DNA of 64,000 nt, from NCBI GenBank assembly GCA_958298945.1, contig CATQJD010000006.1, positions 186,001 to 250,000 of the forward strand, written 5' to 3'. Source of the stretch: Atherix ibis. Its lineage: Eukaryota > Arthropoda > Insecta > Diptera > Athericidae. A model generated the notes under the pieces. It searched no databases. It worked only from the letters and a program-made list of their open reading frames with translations, and was not told the origin of the DNA. Shown in pieces: positions 1 through 14,328 of the stretch. The translations under genes and the position numbers were made by a program. Every line of letters begins with the position of its first letter. Positions within the stretch are counted from its first letter, which is position 1.

Positions 1-280
1 TCTTGAACATACTACTTCATATTCCTCTTAAACATACTACTTCATATTCTTCTTAAACATACTACTTCATATTCCTCTTAAATATACCACTTCATTTTCA
101 TCTTAAATATACTACTTCATATTCCTCTTAAACATACTACTTCATATTCCTCTTAAATATACTACTTCATATTCCTCTTAAACATACTACTTCATATTCC
201 TCTTAAATATACTACTTCATATTCCTCTTAAACATACTACTTCATATTCCTCTTAAACATACTACTTTATATTCCTCTTA

Positions 281-1630
281 AACATAATACTTCATTATCC
301 TCTTAAACATACTACTTCACATTACTTTTAAACATACTACTTCATATTCCTCTTAAACATACTACTTTATATTCCTCTTAAACATACTACTTCATATTCC
401 TCTTAAATATACTACTTCATATTCTTCTTAAATATACTACTTCATATTCCTCTTAAACATACTACTTCATATTCCTCTTAAATATACTTTTTCATTTTCA
501 TCTTAAATATAATACTTCATATTCCTCTTCAACATACTACTTCACATTCCTCTTAAATATACTACTTAATATTCCTCTTAAACATACTACTTCATATTCC
601 TCTAAAACACACTACTTCATATTCCTCTCAAACATACAACTTCATATTCCTCTTAAACATACTATTTCATATTCCTCTTAAACATACAACTTCATATTCC
701 TCTTAAACATACTACTTCATATTCATCTTAAACATAATACTTCATATTCCTCTTAAATATACTACTTCTTATTCTTCTTAAATATACTACTTCATATTCC
801 TCTTAAATATACTACTTCATATTCCTCTTAAACATAATACTTCATTATCCTCTTAAACATACTACTTCACATTACTCTTAAACATACTACTTCATATTCC
901 TCTTAAACATACTACTTTATATTCCTCTTAAACATACTACTTCATATTCCTCTTAAATATACTACTTCATATTCTTCTTAAATATACTACTTCATATTCC
1001 TCTTAAACATACTACTTCATATTCCTCTTAAATATACTTTTTCATTTTCATCTTAAATATAATACTTCATATTCCTCTTCAACATACTACTTCACATTCC
1101 TCTTAAATATACTACTTAATATTCCTCTTAAACATACTACTTCATATTCCTCTAAAACACACTACTTCATATTCCTCTCAAACATACAACTTCATATTCC
1201 TCTTAAACATACTATTTCATATTCCTCTTAAACATACAACTTCATATTCCTCTTAAACATACTACTTCATATTCATCTTAAACATAATACTTCATATTCC
1301 TCTTAAATATACTACTTCTTATTCTTCTTAAATATACTACTTCATATTCCTCTTAAATATACTACTTCATATTCCTCTTAAACATAATACTTCATTATCC
1401 TCTTAAACATACTACTTCACATTACTCTTAAACATACTACTTCATATTCCTCTTAAACATACTACTTTATATTCCTCTTAAACATACTACTTCATATTCC
1501 TCTTAAATATACTACTTCATATTCTTCTTAAATATACTACTTCATATTCCTCTTAAACATACTACTTCATATTCCTCTTAAATATACTTTTTCATTTTCA
1601 TCTTAAATATAATACTTCATATTCCTCTTC
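281..1630 (+). repeat. 550-bp higher-order repeat (22 monomers), about 2.5 copies
   Basis: A distinctive series of variant monomers recurs at exactly 550 bp. The AATAC / TTCATTATCC variant occurs at 281, 831 and 1,381. The TACTTTTTCATTTTCA variant occurs at 481, 1,031 and 1,581. The third copy breaks off near 1,630, where the following monomers no longer match. The sequence upstream of 281 does not match that upstream of 831, which places the left edge near 281. Copies are almost identical in the stretches I compared. This is a local tandem amplification by whole monomers. Confidence 0.9.
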
Positions 1631-1810
1631 AACATAGTACTTCATATTCCTCTTAAACATACTACTTCATATTCATCTTAAATATAATACTTCATATTCC
1701 TCTTAAACATACTACTTCATATTCCTCTTAAACATACTACTTCATATTCCTCTTAAACATACTACCTCATATCCCTCTTAAACATACTACTTCATATTTC
1801 TCTTAAATAT

Positions 1811-2990
1811 ACTACTTCATATTCCTCTTAAATATACTACTTCATATTCCTCTTAAGCATATTACTTCATATTTATCTTTAACATACTACTTCATATTCC
1901 TCTTAAAAATACTACTTCATATTCTTCTTAAACATACTACTTCATATTCCTCTTAAACATACTACTTCATATTCCTCTTAAATATACTACTTCATATTCC
2001 TCATAAATATACTACTTCATATTCCTCTTAAACATACTACTTCATATTCCTCTTAAACATACTACTTCTTATTCCTCTTAAACATACTACTTCATTTTCC
2101 TCTTAAATATACTACTTAATATTACTTTTAAACATACTACTTCATATTTCTCTTAAACATACTACTTCATATTCCTCTTAAACATACTACTTCATATTCC
2201 TCTTAAACATACTACTTCATATTCTTCTTAAACATATTACTTCATATTCCTCTTAACCATACTACTTTATATTCCTCTTAAACATACTACTTCATATTCC
2301 TCTTAAACATACTACTTCATATTCCTCTTAAACATACTACTTCATATTACTCTTAAACATACTACTTCATATTCCTCTTAAACATACTACTTCATATTCA
2401 TCTTAAACATACTACTTCATATTCCTCTTAAACGTACTACTTCATATTCCTCTTAAATATACTATTTCATATTCTTCTTAAATATACTACTTTATATTCC
2501 TCTTAAATAAACTACTTCATATTCGTCTTGAATATACTACTTCATATTCCTCTTAAGCATACTACTTCATATTCCTCTTAAACATACTACTTCATATTCC
2601 TCTTAAACATACGGCTTCGTATTGCTCTTAAATATACTACTTCATATTCCTCTTAAACATACTACTTCATATTCCTCTTAAATATACTACTTCATATTCC
2701 TCTTAAGCATATTACTTCATATTTATCTTTAACATACTACTTCATATTCCTCTTAAAAATACTACTTGATATTCTTCTTAAACATACTACTTCATATTCC
2801 TCTTAAACATACTACTTCATATTCCTCTTAAATATACTACTTCATATTCCTCATAAATATACTACTTCATATTCCTCTTAAACATACTACTTCATATTCC
2901 TCTTAAACATACTACTTCTTATTCCTCTTAAACATACTACTTCATTTTCCTCTTAAATATACTACTTAATATTACTTTTAAACATACTAA
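1811..2990 (+). repeat. Paired copies 850 bp (34 monomers) apart
   Basis: The segment at about 1,811-2,140 recurs at about 2,661-2,990. Shared variants include TTAAGCATATTAC followed by ATTTATCTTTAAC (1,851 and 2,701), a TCATAAATAT monomer, an ACTTCTTATT monomer and ACTTAATATTACTTTT (2,111 and 2,961). A few substitutions separate the copies, for example ACTACTTCAT against ACTACTTGAT near 2,761. Confidence 0.8.
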
Positions 2991-3290
2991 TTCATATTCC
3001 TCTTAAACATATTACTTCATATTCCTCTTAACCATACTACTTCATATTCCTCTTAAACATACTACTTCATATTCCTCTTAAACATACTACTTCATATTCC
3101 TCTTAAACATACTACTTCATATTCCTCTTAAATATACTACTTCATATTCCTCTTAAATATACTGTTTCATATTCCTCTTAAATATACTACTTCATATTCC
3201 TCTTAAATAAACTACTTCATATTCGTGTTGAATATACTACTTCATATTCCTCTTAAGCATACTACTTCATATTCCTCTTAAACATATTAC
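2461..3290 (+). repeat. Paired copies 700 bp (28 monomers) apart
   Basis: The run at 2,461-2,590 recurs at 3,161-3,290. Both carry TTAAATAAACTAC, then the rare ATTCGT variant with TTGAATATAC (2,521 and 3,221), then a TTAAGCATAC monomer. The offset is exactly 28 monomers, different from the overlapping 34-monomer relationship, so at least two exchange events of different length shaped this stretch. Confidence 0.75.
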
Positions 3291-3420
3291 TTCATATTCA
3301 TCTTAAACATACTACTTCATATTCCTCTTAATCATATTACTTCATATTCCTCTTAAATATATTACTTCATATTCCTCTTAAATATACTATTTCATATTCC
3401 TCTTAAGCATACTACTTCAT

Positions 3421-3960
3421 ATTCCTCTTAAACATACTATTTCATATTCCTTTTAAACATACTACTTCATATTCCTCTTAAACATACTACTTCATATTCT
3501 TCTAAAACATACTACTTCATATTCCTGTTAAATATACTACTTCATATTCCTCTTAAATATACTACTTGCTATTACTCTTAAACATACTACTTCATATTCC
3601 TCTAAAACATACTACTTCATATTCCTCTTAAACATATTACTTCATATTCCTCTTAAACATACTACTTCATATTCCTCTTAAACATACTACTTCATATTCC
3701 ACTTAAACATACTACTTCATATTCTTCTTAAACATACTACTTCATATTCCTCTTAAACATACTACTTCATATTCCTCTTAAATATACTACTTAATATTCC
3801 TCTTAAACATACTACTTAATATTCCTCTTAAACATACTACTTCATATTCCTCTTGAACATACTACTTCATATTCCTCTTAAAGATACTACTTCATATTCC
3901 TCTTAAACATACTACTTCATATTCCTCTTAAACATACTACTTCATATTCTTCTTAAACAT
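3421..3960 (+). repeat. Outlying copy of the 575-bp unit
   Basis: This block shares its variant order with the tandem unit at 5,770-6,885: CTATTTCATATTCC with TTTTAAAC, CTAAAACAT, CTGTTAAATAT, ACTTGCTATTAC (3,561), then TTGAACAT (3,852) and AAAGATAC. The offset to the first tandem copy is 2,348 bp, which is 94 monomers minus the 2-bp deletion lying between them near 5,531. Confidence 0.8.
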
Positions 3961-5760
3961 ACTACTTCATATTCCTCTTAAATATACCACTTCATTTTCA
4001 TCTTAAATATACTACTTCATATTCCTCTTAAACATACTACTTCATATTCCTCTTAAATATACTACTTCATATTCCTCTTAAACATACTACTTCATATTCC
4101 TCTTAAACATACTACTTCATATTCCTCTTAAACATACTACTTCATATTCCTCTTAAACATACTACTTCATATTCCTCTTAAATATACTATTTCATATTCC
4201 TCTTTAATATACTACTTCATATTCCTCTTAAATAAACTACTTCATATTCTTCTTAAATATACTACTTCATATTCCTCTAAAGCATACTATTTCATATTCC
4301 TCTTAAACATACTACTTCATATTCCTCTTAAACATACGGCTTCATATTCATTTTAAATATACTACTTCATATTCCTCTAAAACATACAACTTCATATTCC
4401 TCTTAAACATACTACTTCATATTCCTCTTAAACATACTACTTCATATTCCTCTTAAACATACTACTTCACATTCCTCTTAAACATACTACTTCATATTCC
4501 TCTTAAACATACTACTTCATATTCCTCTTAAACATACTACTTCTTATTCCTCTTAAATATACTACTTCATATTCCTCTTAATTAGACTACTTCATATTCC
4601 TCTACAACATACTACTTCATATTCCTCTTACATATACTTCTTCATATTCCTCTTAAACATACTTCTTCATATTCCTCTTAAATATACTACTTCATATTCA
4701 TCTACAACATACTACTTCATATTCCACTTACACATACTACTTCATATTCCTCTTAAATATACTACTTCTTATTCCTCTTAAACATACTTCTTCATATACC
4801 TCTTAAATATACTACTTAATATTCCTCTTAAACATACTACTTCATATTCCTCTTAAACATACTACTTCATATTCCTCTTAAATATACTACTTCATATTCT
4901 TCTTAAATATACTACTTCATATTCCTCTTTAGCATACTACTTCATATTCCTCTCAAACATACTACTTCATATTCCTCTTAAGCATACGGCTTCATATTCC
5001 TCTTAAATATACTACTTCATATTCCTCTTAATTAGACTACTTCATATTCCTCTACAACATACTACTTCATATTCCTCTTACATATACTTCTTCATATTCC
5101 TCTTAAACAAACTTCTTCATATTCCTCCTAAATATACTACTTCATATTCATCTACAACATACTACTTCATATTCCACTTACACATACTACTTCATATTCC
5201 TCTTAAACACACTACTTCATATTCCTCTTAAATATACTACTTCAAATTCCTCTTAAATAAACTACTCCATATACCTCATAAATATACTACTTCATATTTC
5301 TCTTAAACATACTACTTCATATTCCTCTTAAATATACTACTTCTTATTCCTCTTAAACATACTTCTTCATATACCTCTTAAATATACTACTTAATATTCC
5401 TCTTAAACATACTACTTCATATTCCTCTTAAACATACTACTTCATATTCCTCTTAAATATACTACTTCATATTCTTCTTAAATATACTACTTCATATTCC
5501 TCTTGAACAAACTACTTCATATTCTTCTTTAATATATAATCATTTACATCTTAAACATACTAGTTCATATTCCTCTTAAATATACTACTTAATATTCCTC
5601 TTAAACATACTACTTAATATTCCTCCTAAACATACTACTTCATATTCCTCTTAAACGTACTACTTCATATTCCTCTTAAACATACTACTTCATATTCCTC
5701 TTAAACATACTACTTCATATTCTTCTTAAACATACTACTTCATATTCCTCTTAAACATAC
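3921..5760 (+). repeat. Large dispersed duplication, copy 1
   Basis: This segment recurs at about 7,144-8,583. Shared landmarks are TATACCAC with TTTTCATC (3,981 and 7,204), two TACGGCTTC monomers (4,331/7,554 and 4,985/7,808), TTAATTAGAC (5,031/7,854), the TACTCCATATACC monomer and the shortened monomer at 5,531/8,354. The offset changes from 3,223 to 2,823 bp inside the pair, so copy 1 has 16 extra monomers. These lie around 4,531-4,930 and correspond to a local 450-bp (18-monomer) duplication of the TTAATTAGAC / CTACAAC stretch (4,581 and 5,031). Confidence 0.8.
5531..5553 (+). repeat. Divergent 23-bp monomer (2-bp deletion), first copy
   Basis: One of the most diverged monomers in the window, reading AATATATAATCATTTACATC, where neighbours read AATATACTACTTCATTTTCATC. 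It is 2 bp short and shifts the array phase from 11 to 9 (mod 25). The same event is seen at 8,354-8,376, so it predates the 3.9-5.8 / 7.1-8.6 kb duplication. Confidence 0.9.
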
Positions 5761-5769
5761 TACTTTATA

Positions 5770-6885
5770 TTCCTCTTAAACATACTATTTCATATTCCTT
5801 TTAAACATACTACTTCATATTCCTCTTAAACATACTACTTCATATTCCTCTAAAACATACTACTTCATATTCCTGTTAAATATACTACTTCATATTCCTC
5901 TTAAATATACTACTTGCTATTACTCTTAAACATACCACTTCATATTCCTCTAAAACATACTACTTCATATTCCTCTTAAACATATTACTTCATATTCCTC
6001 TTAAACATACTACTTCATATTCCTCTTAAACGTACTACTTCATATTCCACTTAAACATACTACTTTATATTCTTCTTAAACATACTACTTCATATTCCTC
6101 TTAAACATACTACTTCATATTCCTCTTAAATATACTACTTAATATTCCTCTTAAACATACTACTTAATATTCCTCTTAAACATACTACTTCATATTCCTC
6201 TTGAACATACTACTTCATATTCCTCTTAAAGATACTACTTCATATTCCTCTTAAACATACTACTTCATATTCCTCTTACACATACTACTTCATATTCCTC
6301 TTAAATATACTACTTCATATTCCTCTTAAGCATACTACTTCATATTCCTCTTAAACATACTATTTCTTATTCCTTTTAAACAAACTACTTCATATTCCTC
6401 TTAAACATACTACTTCATATTCCTCTAAAACATACTACTTCATATTCCTGTTAAATATACTACTTCATATTCCTCTTAAATATACTACTTGCTATTACTC
6501 TTAAACATACTACTTCATATTCCTCTAAAACATACTACTTCATATTCCTCTTAAACATATTACTTCATATTCCTCTTAAACATACTACTTCATATTCCTC
6601 TTAAACGTACTACTTCATATTCCACTTAAACATACTACTTCATATTCTTCTTAAACATACTACTTCATATTCCTCTTAAACATACTACTTCATATTCCTC
6701 TTAAATATACTACTTAATATTCCTCTTAAACATACTACTTAATATTCCTCTTAAACATACTACTTCATATTCCTCTTGAACATACTACTTCATATTCCTC
6801 TTAAAGATACTACTTCATATTCCTCTTAAACATTCTACTTCATATTCCTCTTAAACATACTACTTCATATTCCTCTTAAATATAC
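5770..6885 (+). repeat. 575-bp tandem higher-order repeat (23 monomers), 2 copies
   Basis: Copy 1 is about 5,770-6,344 and copy 2 about 6,345-6,885. ACTTGCTATTAC sits at 5,909 and 6,484. TTGAACAT sits near 6,200 and 6,775, each followed one monomer later by AAAGATAC. The copies differ by a few substitutions, such as TATTTCTTATT against TATTTCATATT. Together with 3,421-3,960 they form a three-member family. Confidence 0.85.
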
Positions 6886-7143
6886 TACTTCATATTCCTC
6901 TTAGATATACTACTTCATATTCCTCTTAAGCATTATATTTCATATTTCTCTTAAACATACTACTTCATATTCCTCTTAAACATAATACTTCATATTTCTC
7001 TTAAACATACTACTTCATATTCCTCTTAAACATACTATTTCATATTCCTCTTAAACATACTACTTCATATTCCTCTTAAACATACTACTTCATATTACTC
7101 TTAAACATACTACTTCATATTCCTCTTGAACATACTACTTCAT

Positions 7144-8583
7144 ATTCCTCTTAAACATACTACTTCATATTCTTCTTAAACATACTACTTCATATTGCTC
7201 TTAAATATACCACTTCATTTTCATCTTAAATATACTACTTCATATTCCTCTTAAACATACTACTTCATATTCCTCTTAAATATACTACTTCATATTCCTC
7301 TTAAACATACTACTTCATATTCCTCTTAAACATACTACTTCATATTCCTCTTAAACATACTACTTCATATTCCTCTTAAACATACTACTTCATATTCCTC
7401 TTAAATATACTATTTCATATTCCTCTTTAATATACTACTTCATATTCCTCTTAAATAAACTACTTCATATTCCTCTTAAATATACTACTTCATATTCCTC
7501 TAAAGCATACTATTTCATATTCCTCTTAAACATACTACTTCATATTCCTCTTAAACATACGGCTTCATATTCCTTTTAAATATACTACTTCATATTTCTC
7601 TAAAACATACAACTTCATATTCCTCTTAAACATACTACTTCATATTCCTCTTAAACATACTACTTCATATTCCTCTTAAACATACTACTTCACATTCCTC
7701 TTAAACATACTACTTCATATTCCTCTTAAATATACTACTTCATATTCCTCTTTAGCATACTACTTCATATTCCTCTTAAACATACTACTTCATATTCCTC
7801 TTAAGCATACGGCTTCATATTCCTCTTAAATATACTACTTCATATTCCTCTTAATTAGACTACTTCATATTCCTCTACAACATACTACTTCATATTCCTC
7901 TTACATATACTTCTTCATATTCCTCTTAAACATACTTCTTCATATTCCTCTTAAATATACTACTTCATATTCATCTACAACATACTACTTCATATTCCAC
8001 TTACACATACTACTTCATATTTCTCTTAAACATACTACTTCATATTCCTCTTAAATATACTACTTCAAATTCCTCTTAAATAAACTACTCCATATACCTC
8101 ATAAATATACTACTTCATATTCTTCTTAAACATACTACTTCATATTCCTCTTAAATATACTACTTCTTATTCCTCTTAAACATACTTCTTCATATTCCTC
8201 TTAAATATACTACTTAATATTCCTCTTAAACATACTACTTCATATTCCTCTTAAACATACTACTTCATATTCCTCTTAAATATACTACTTCATATTCTTC
8301 TTAAATATACTACTTCATATTCCTCTTGAACAAACTACTTCATATTCTCCTTTAATATATAATCATTTACATCTTAAACATACTATTTCATATTCCTCTT
8401 AAATATACTACTTAATATTCCTCTTAAACATACTACTTAATATTCCTCCTAAACATACTACTTCATATTCCTCTTAAACGTACCACTTCATATTCCTCTT
8501 AAACATACTACTTCATATTCCTCTTAAACATACTACTTCATATTCTTCTTAAACATACTACTTCATATTCCTCTTAAACATAC
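7144..8583 (+). repeat. Large dispersed duplication, copy 2
   Basis: Partner of 3,921-5,760, with the same order of variant monomers but lacking 16 monomers of the first copy. It ends with the same short monomer (8,354-8,376), followed by ACTTAATATT monomers, CCTCCTAAAC and TTAAACGTAC. The start of this copy also resembles the first ~200 bases of the window (TTGAACAT then TACCAC 80 bases later), so a third copy is cut by the left window edge. Confidence 0.8.
8354..8376 (+). repeat. Divergent 23-bp monomer (2-bp deletion), second copy
   Basis: Same sequence as the short monomer at 5,531-5,553. It moves the phase from 9 to 7 (mod 25). The preceding monomer reads TTCTCC here and TTCTTC in the other copy. 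Confidence 0.9.
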
Positions 8584-10489
8584 TACTTCATATTCCTCTT
8601 AAATATACTACTTAATATTCCTCTTAAACATACTACTTAATATTCCTCTTAAACATACTACTTCATATTCCTCTTAAACATACTACTTCATATTCCTGTT
8701 AAACATACTACTTCATATTCCTCTTAAACATACTACTTCATATTCCTCTTAAACATACTACTTCATATTCCTCTTTCATAAACTACTTCATATTCCTCTT
8801 AGATATACTACTTCATATTCCTCTTAAGCATATTACTTCATATTTCTCTTAAACATACTACTTCATATTCCTCTTAAACATACTACTTCATATTTCTCTT
8901 AAACATACTACTTCATATTCCTCTTAAACATACTACTGCATATTTCTCTTAAACATACTACTTCATATTCCTCTTAAACATACTACTTCATATTACTCTT
9001 AAACATACTACTTCATATTCCTCTTGAACATACTACTTCATATTCCTCTTAAACATACTACTTCATATTCTTCTTAAACATACTACTTCATATTCCTCTA
9101 AAATATACCACTTCATTTTCATATTAAATATACTACTTCATATTCCTCTTAAACATACTACTTCATATTCCTCTTAAATATTCTACTTCATATTCCTCTT
9201 AAACATACTACTCCATATTCCTCTTAAACATACTACTTCATATTCCTCTTAAACATACTACTTCATATTCCTCTTAAATATACTATTTCATATTCCTCTT
9301 TAATATACTACTTCATATTCCTCTTAAATAAACTACTTGATATTCCTCTTAAATATACTACTTCATATTCCTCTAAAGCATACTACTTCATATTCCTCTT
9401 AAACATACTACTTCATATTCCTCTTAAACATACGGCTTCATATTCCTTTTAAATATACTACTTCATATTCCTCTTAAACATATTACTTCATATTCCTCTT
9501 AAACATACTACTTCATATTCCTCTTAAACATACTACTTCATATTCCTCTTAAACATACTACTTCACATTCCTCTTAAACATACTACTTCATATTCCTCTT
9601 AAACATACTACTTCATATTCCTCTTAAACATACTACTTCTTATTCCTCTTAATCATATAACTTCATATTCCTCTTAAATATATTACTTCATATTCCTCTT
9701 TAATATACTACTTCATATTCCTCTTACATATACTACTTCATATTCCTCTTAAACATACTACTTCATATTCCTCTTAAATATATTATTTCATATTCCTCTA
9801 CAACATACTACTTCATATTCCACTTACACATACTACTTCATATTCCTCTTAAACATAATACTTCATATTCCTCTTAAATATACTACTTCAAATTCCTCTT
9901 AAATAAACTACTCCATATACCTCATAAATATACTACTTCATATTTCTCTTAAACATACTACTTCATATTCCTCTTAAATATACTACTTCTTATTCCTCTT
10001 AAAGATACTTCTTCATATTCCTCTTAAATATACTACTTAATATTCCTCTTAAACATACTACTTCATATTCCTCTTAAACCTACTACTTCATATTCCTCTT
10101 AAACATACTACGTCATATTCCTCTTAAACATACTACTTCATATTCCTCTTAAACATACTACTTCATATTCCTCTTAAATATACTACTTCATATTCTTCTT
10201 AAATATACTACTTCATATTCCTCTTGAACAAACTACTTCATATTCTTCTTAAATATAATACTTCATTTTCATCTTAAACATACTACTTCATATTCCTCTT
10301 AAATATACTACTTAATATTCCTCTTAAACATACTACTTAATATTCCTCTTAAACATACTACTTCATATTCCCCTTAAACATACTACTTCATATTCCTCTT
10401 AAACATACTACTTCATATTCCTCTTAAAGATACTACTTCATATTCTTCTTAAACATACTACTTCATATTCCTCTTAAACATACTACTTC

Positions 10490-13400
10490 ATATTCCTCTT
10501 AAATATACTACTTAATATTCCTCTTAAACATACTACTTAATATTCCTCTTAAACCTACTACTTCATATATTCCTCTTAAACATACTACTTCATATTCCTC
10601 TTAAACATACTACTTCATATTCCTCTTAAACATACTACTTCATATTCCTCTTAAACATACTACTTCATATTCCTCTTAAATATACTACTTCATATTCCTC
10701 TTAGATATACTACTTCATATTCCTCTTAAGCATATTACTTCATATTTCTCTTAAACATTCTACTTCATATTCATCTTAAACATACTACTTCATATTTCTC
10801 TTAAACATATTACTTCATATTCCTCTTAAACATACTACTTCATATTCCTCTTAAACATACTACTTCATATTTCTCTTAAACATACTACTTCATATTACTC
10901 TTAAACATACTACTTCATATTCCTCTTGAACATACTACTTCATATTCCTCTTAAACATACTACTTCATATTCTTCTTAAACATACTACTTCATATTCCTC
11001 TTAAATATACCACTTCATTTTCATCTTAAATATACTACTTCATATTCCTCTTAAACATACTACTTCATATTCCTCTTAAATATACTACTTCATATTCCTC
11101 TTAAACATACTACTTCATATTCCTCTTAAACATACTACTTCATATTCCTCTTAAACATACTACTTCATATTCCTCTTAAATATACTATTTCATATTCCTG
11201 TTTAATATACTACTTCATATTCCTCTTTAATAAACTTCTTCATATTCCTCTTAAATATACTACTTCATATTCCTCTAAAGCATACTACTTCATATTCCTC
11301 TTAAATATACTACTTCATATTCCTCTACAACATACTACTTCATATTCCACTTACACATACTACTTCATATTCCTCTTAAACATACTACGTCATATTCCTC
11401 TTAAATATACTACTTCAAATTCCTCTTAAATAAACTACTCCATATACCTCATAAATATACTACTTCACATTCCTCTTAAACATACTACTTCATATTCCTC
11501 TTAAACATACTACTTCATATTCCTCTTAAACATTCTACTTCTTATTCCTCTTAATCATATAACTTCATATTCCTCTTAAATATATTACTTCATATTCCTC
11601 TTAAATATACTACTTCATATTCCTCTTTAACATACTACTTCATATTCCTCTTAAACAAACTACTTCATATTTCTTTTAAACATACTACTTCATATTCCTT
11701 TTAAACATACTACTTCATATTCCTCTTAAACATACTAATTCATATTCCTCTTAAACATACTACTTCATATTCCTCTTAAACATACTACTTCATATTCCTC
11801 TTAAACATACTACTTCATATTCCTCTTAAATATACTACTTCATAATCTTCTTAAATATACTACTTCATATTCCTCTTAAATATACGACTTCAAATTCCTC
11901 TTAAGCATACTACTTCATTATCCTCTTAAACATACTACTTCATATTCCTCTTAAATATACTACTTCATATTCTTCTTAAATATACTACTTCATGTTCCTC
12001 TTGAACAAACTACTTCATATTCTTCTTAAATATACTACTTCATGTTCACCTTAAATATATTACTTCATATTCCTCTTAAACATACTACTTCATATTCCTC
12101 TTAAACATACTACGTCATATTCCTCTAAAACATACTACTTCATATTCTTGTTAAATATTCTTCTTCATATTCCTCCTAATTATACTACTTGATATTCCTC
12201 TTAAACATACTACTTCATATTCCTCTTAAACATACTACTTCATATTCCTTTTAAACATACTACTTTATATTCCTCTTAAACATACTACTTAATATTCCTC
12301 TTAAACATACTACTTAATATTCCTCTTAAACATACTACTTCATATTCCTCTTAAACATACTACTTCATATTCCTCTTAAACATACTACTTCATATTCCTC
12401 TTAAACATACTACTTCATATTCCTCTTAAACATACTACTTCATATTCCTCTTAAATATACTACTTCATATTCCTCTTAGATATACTACTTCATATTCCTC
12501 TTAAGCATATTACTTCATATTTCTCTTAAACATACTACTTCATATTCATCTTAAACATACTACTTCATATTTCTCTTAAACATATTACTTCATATTCCTC
12601 TTAAACATACTACTTCATATTCCTCTTAAACATACTACTTCATATTCGTCTTAAACATACTACTTCATATTACTCTTAAGCATACTACTTCATATTCCTC
12701 TTGAACATACTACTTCATATTCCTCTTAAACATACTACTTCATATTCTTCTTGAACATACTACTTCATATTCCTCTTAAATATACCACTTCATTTTCATC
12801 TTAAATATACTACTTCATATTCCTCTTAAACATACTACTTCATATTCCTCTTAAATATACTACTTCATATTCCTCTGAAACATACTACTTCATATTCCTC
12901 TAAAACATACTACTTCATATTCCTCTTAAACATACTACTTCATATTCCTCTTAAATATACTATTTCATATTCCTCTTTAATATACTACTTCATATTCCTC
13001 TTAAATAAACTACTTCATATTCCTCTTAAATATACTACTTCATATTCCTCTAAAGCATACTACTTCATATTCTTCTTAAATATACTACTTCATATTCCTC
13101 TACAACATACTACTTCATATTCCACTTACACATACCACTTCATATTCCTCTTAAACATACTACTTCATATTCCTCTTAAATATACTACTTCAAATTCCTC
13201 TTAAATAAACTACTCCATATACCTCATAAATATACTACTTCACATTCCTCTTAAACATACTACTTCATATTCCTCTTAAACATACTACTTCATATTCCTC
13301 TTAAACATACTACTTCTTATTCCTCTTAATCATATAACTTCATATTCCTCTTAAATATATTACTTCATATTCCTCTTAAATATACTACTTCTTATTCCTC

Positions 13401-14040
13401 TTTAGCATACTACTTCATATTCCTCTTAAACATACTACTTCATATTTCTTTTAAACATACTACTTCATATTCCTCTTAAACATACTACTTCATATTCCTC
13501 TTAAACATACTAGTTCATATACATCTTAAACATACTACTTCATATTCCTCTTAAACATACTACTTCATATTCCTCTTAAACATACTACTTCATATTCCTT
13601 TTAAATATACTACTTCATAATCTTCTTAAATATACTACTTCATATTCCTCTTAAATATACGACTTCATATTCCTCTTAAACATACTACTTCATTATCCTC
13701 TTAAACATACTACTTCATATTCCTCTTAAATATACTACTTCATATTCTTCTTAAATATACTACTTCATATTCCTCTTGAACAAACTACTTCATATTCTTC
13801 TTAAATATACTACTTCATTTTCATCTTAAATATACTACTTCATATTCCTCTTAAACATACTACTTCATATTCCTCTTAAACATACTACGTCATATTCCTC
13901 TAAAACATACTACTTCATATTCCTGTTAAATATTCTTCTTCATATTCCCCCTAATTATACTACTTCATATTCCTCTTAAACATACTACTTCATATTCCTC
14001 TTAAACATACTACTTCATATTCCTTTTAAACATACTACTT
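10490..14040 (+). repeat. 1,775-bp tandem duplication (71 monomers), 2 copies
   Basis: Copy 1 is about 10,490-12,260 and copy 2 about 12,261-14,040. Landmarks at the 1,775-bp offset are TTAGATATAC, TACCAC with TTTTCATC (11,004 and 12,779), TACTCCATATACC, TTAATCATATAAC, CATAATCTTC, TATACGACTTC, TTGAACAAAC and TACGTCAT (12,111 and 13,886). The 2-bp insertion at 10,567 is in copy 1 only. Copies differ by scattered substitutions, more than in the 45.9-52.2 kb pair, so this event looks older. Confidence 0.85.
10567..10570 (+). repeat. 2-bp insertion within a monomer
   Basis: TTCATATATTCC replaces TTCATATTCC, giving a 27-bp monomer through gain of one AT dinucleotide. This looks like replication slippage. 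It moves the register from 7 to 9 (mod 25). Confidence 0.9.
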
Positions 14041-14328
14041 CATATTCCTCTTAAACATACTACTTCATATTCCTCTTAAACATACTACTTCATATTCCTC
14101 TTAGACATATTACTTCATATTCCTCTTAATCATATTACTTCATATTCCTCTTAAATATATTACTTCATATTCCTCTTAAATATACTACTTCATATTCCTT
14201 TTAAACGTACTACTTCATATTCCTCTTAAACATACTACTTCATATTCTTCTAAAACATACTACTTCATATTCCTGTTAAATATACTACTTCATATTCCTC
14301 TTAATTATACTACTTCATATTCCTCTTA

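Noticed and set aside
4571..5190. TTACATATAC / CTACAAC monomers as promoter (TATA-like) elements
   Set aside because: TATA-like strings occur in most monomers because the array is A+T-rich, and there is no gene or transcript boundary to support a promoter.
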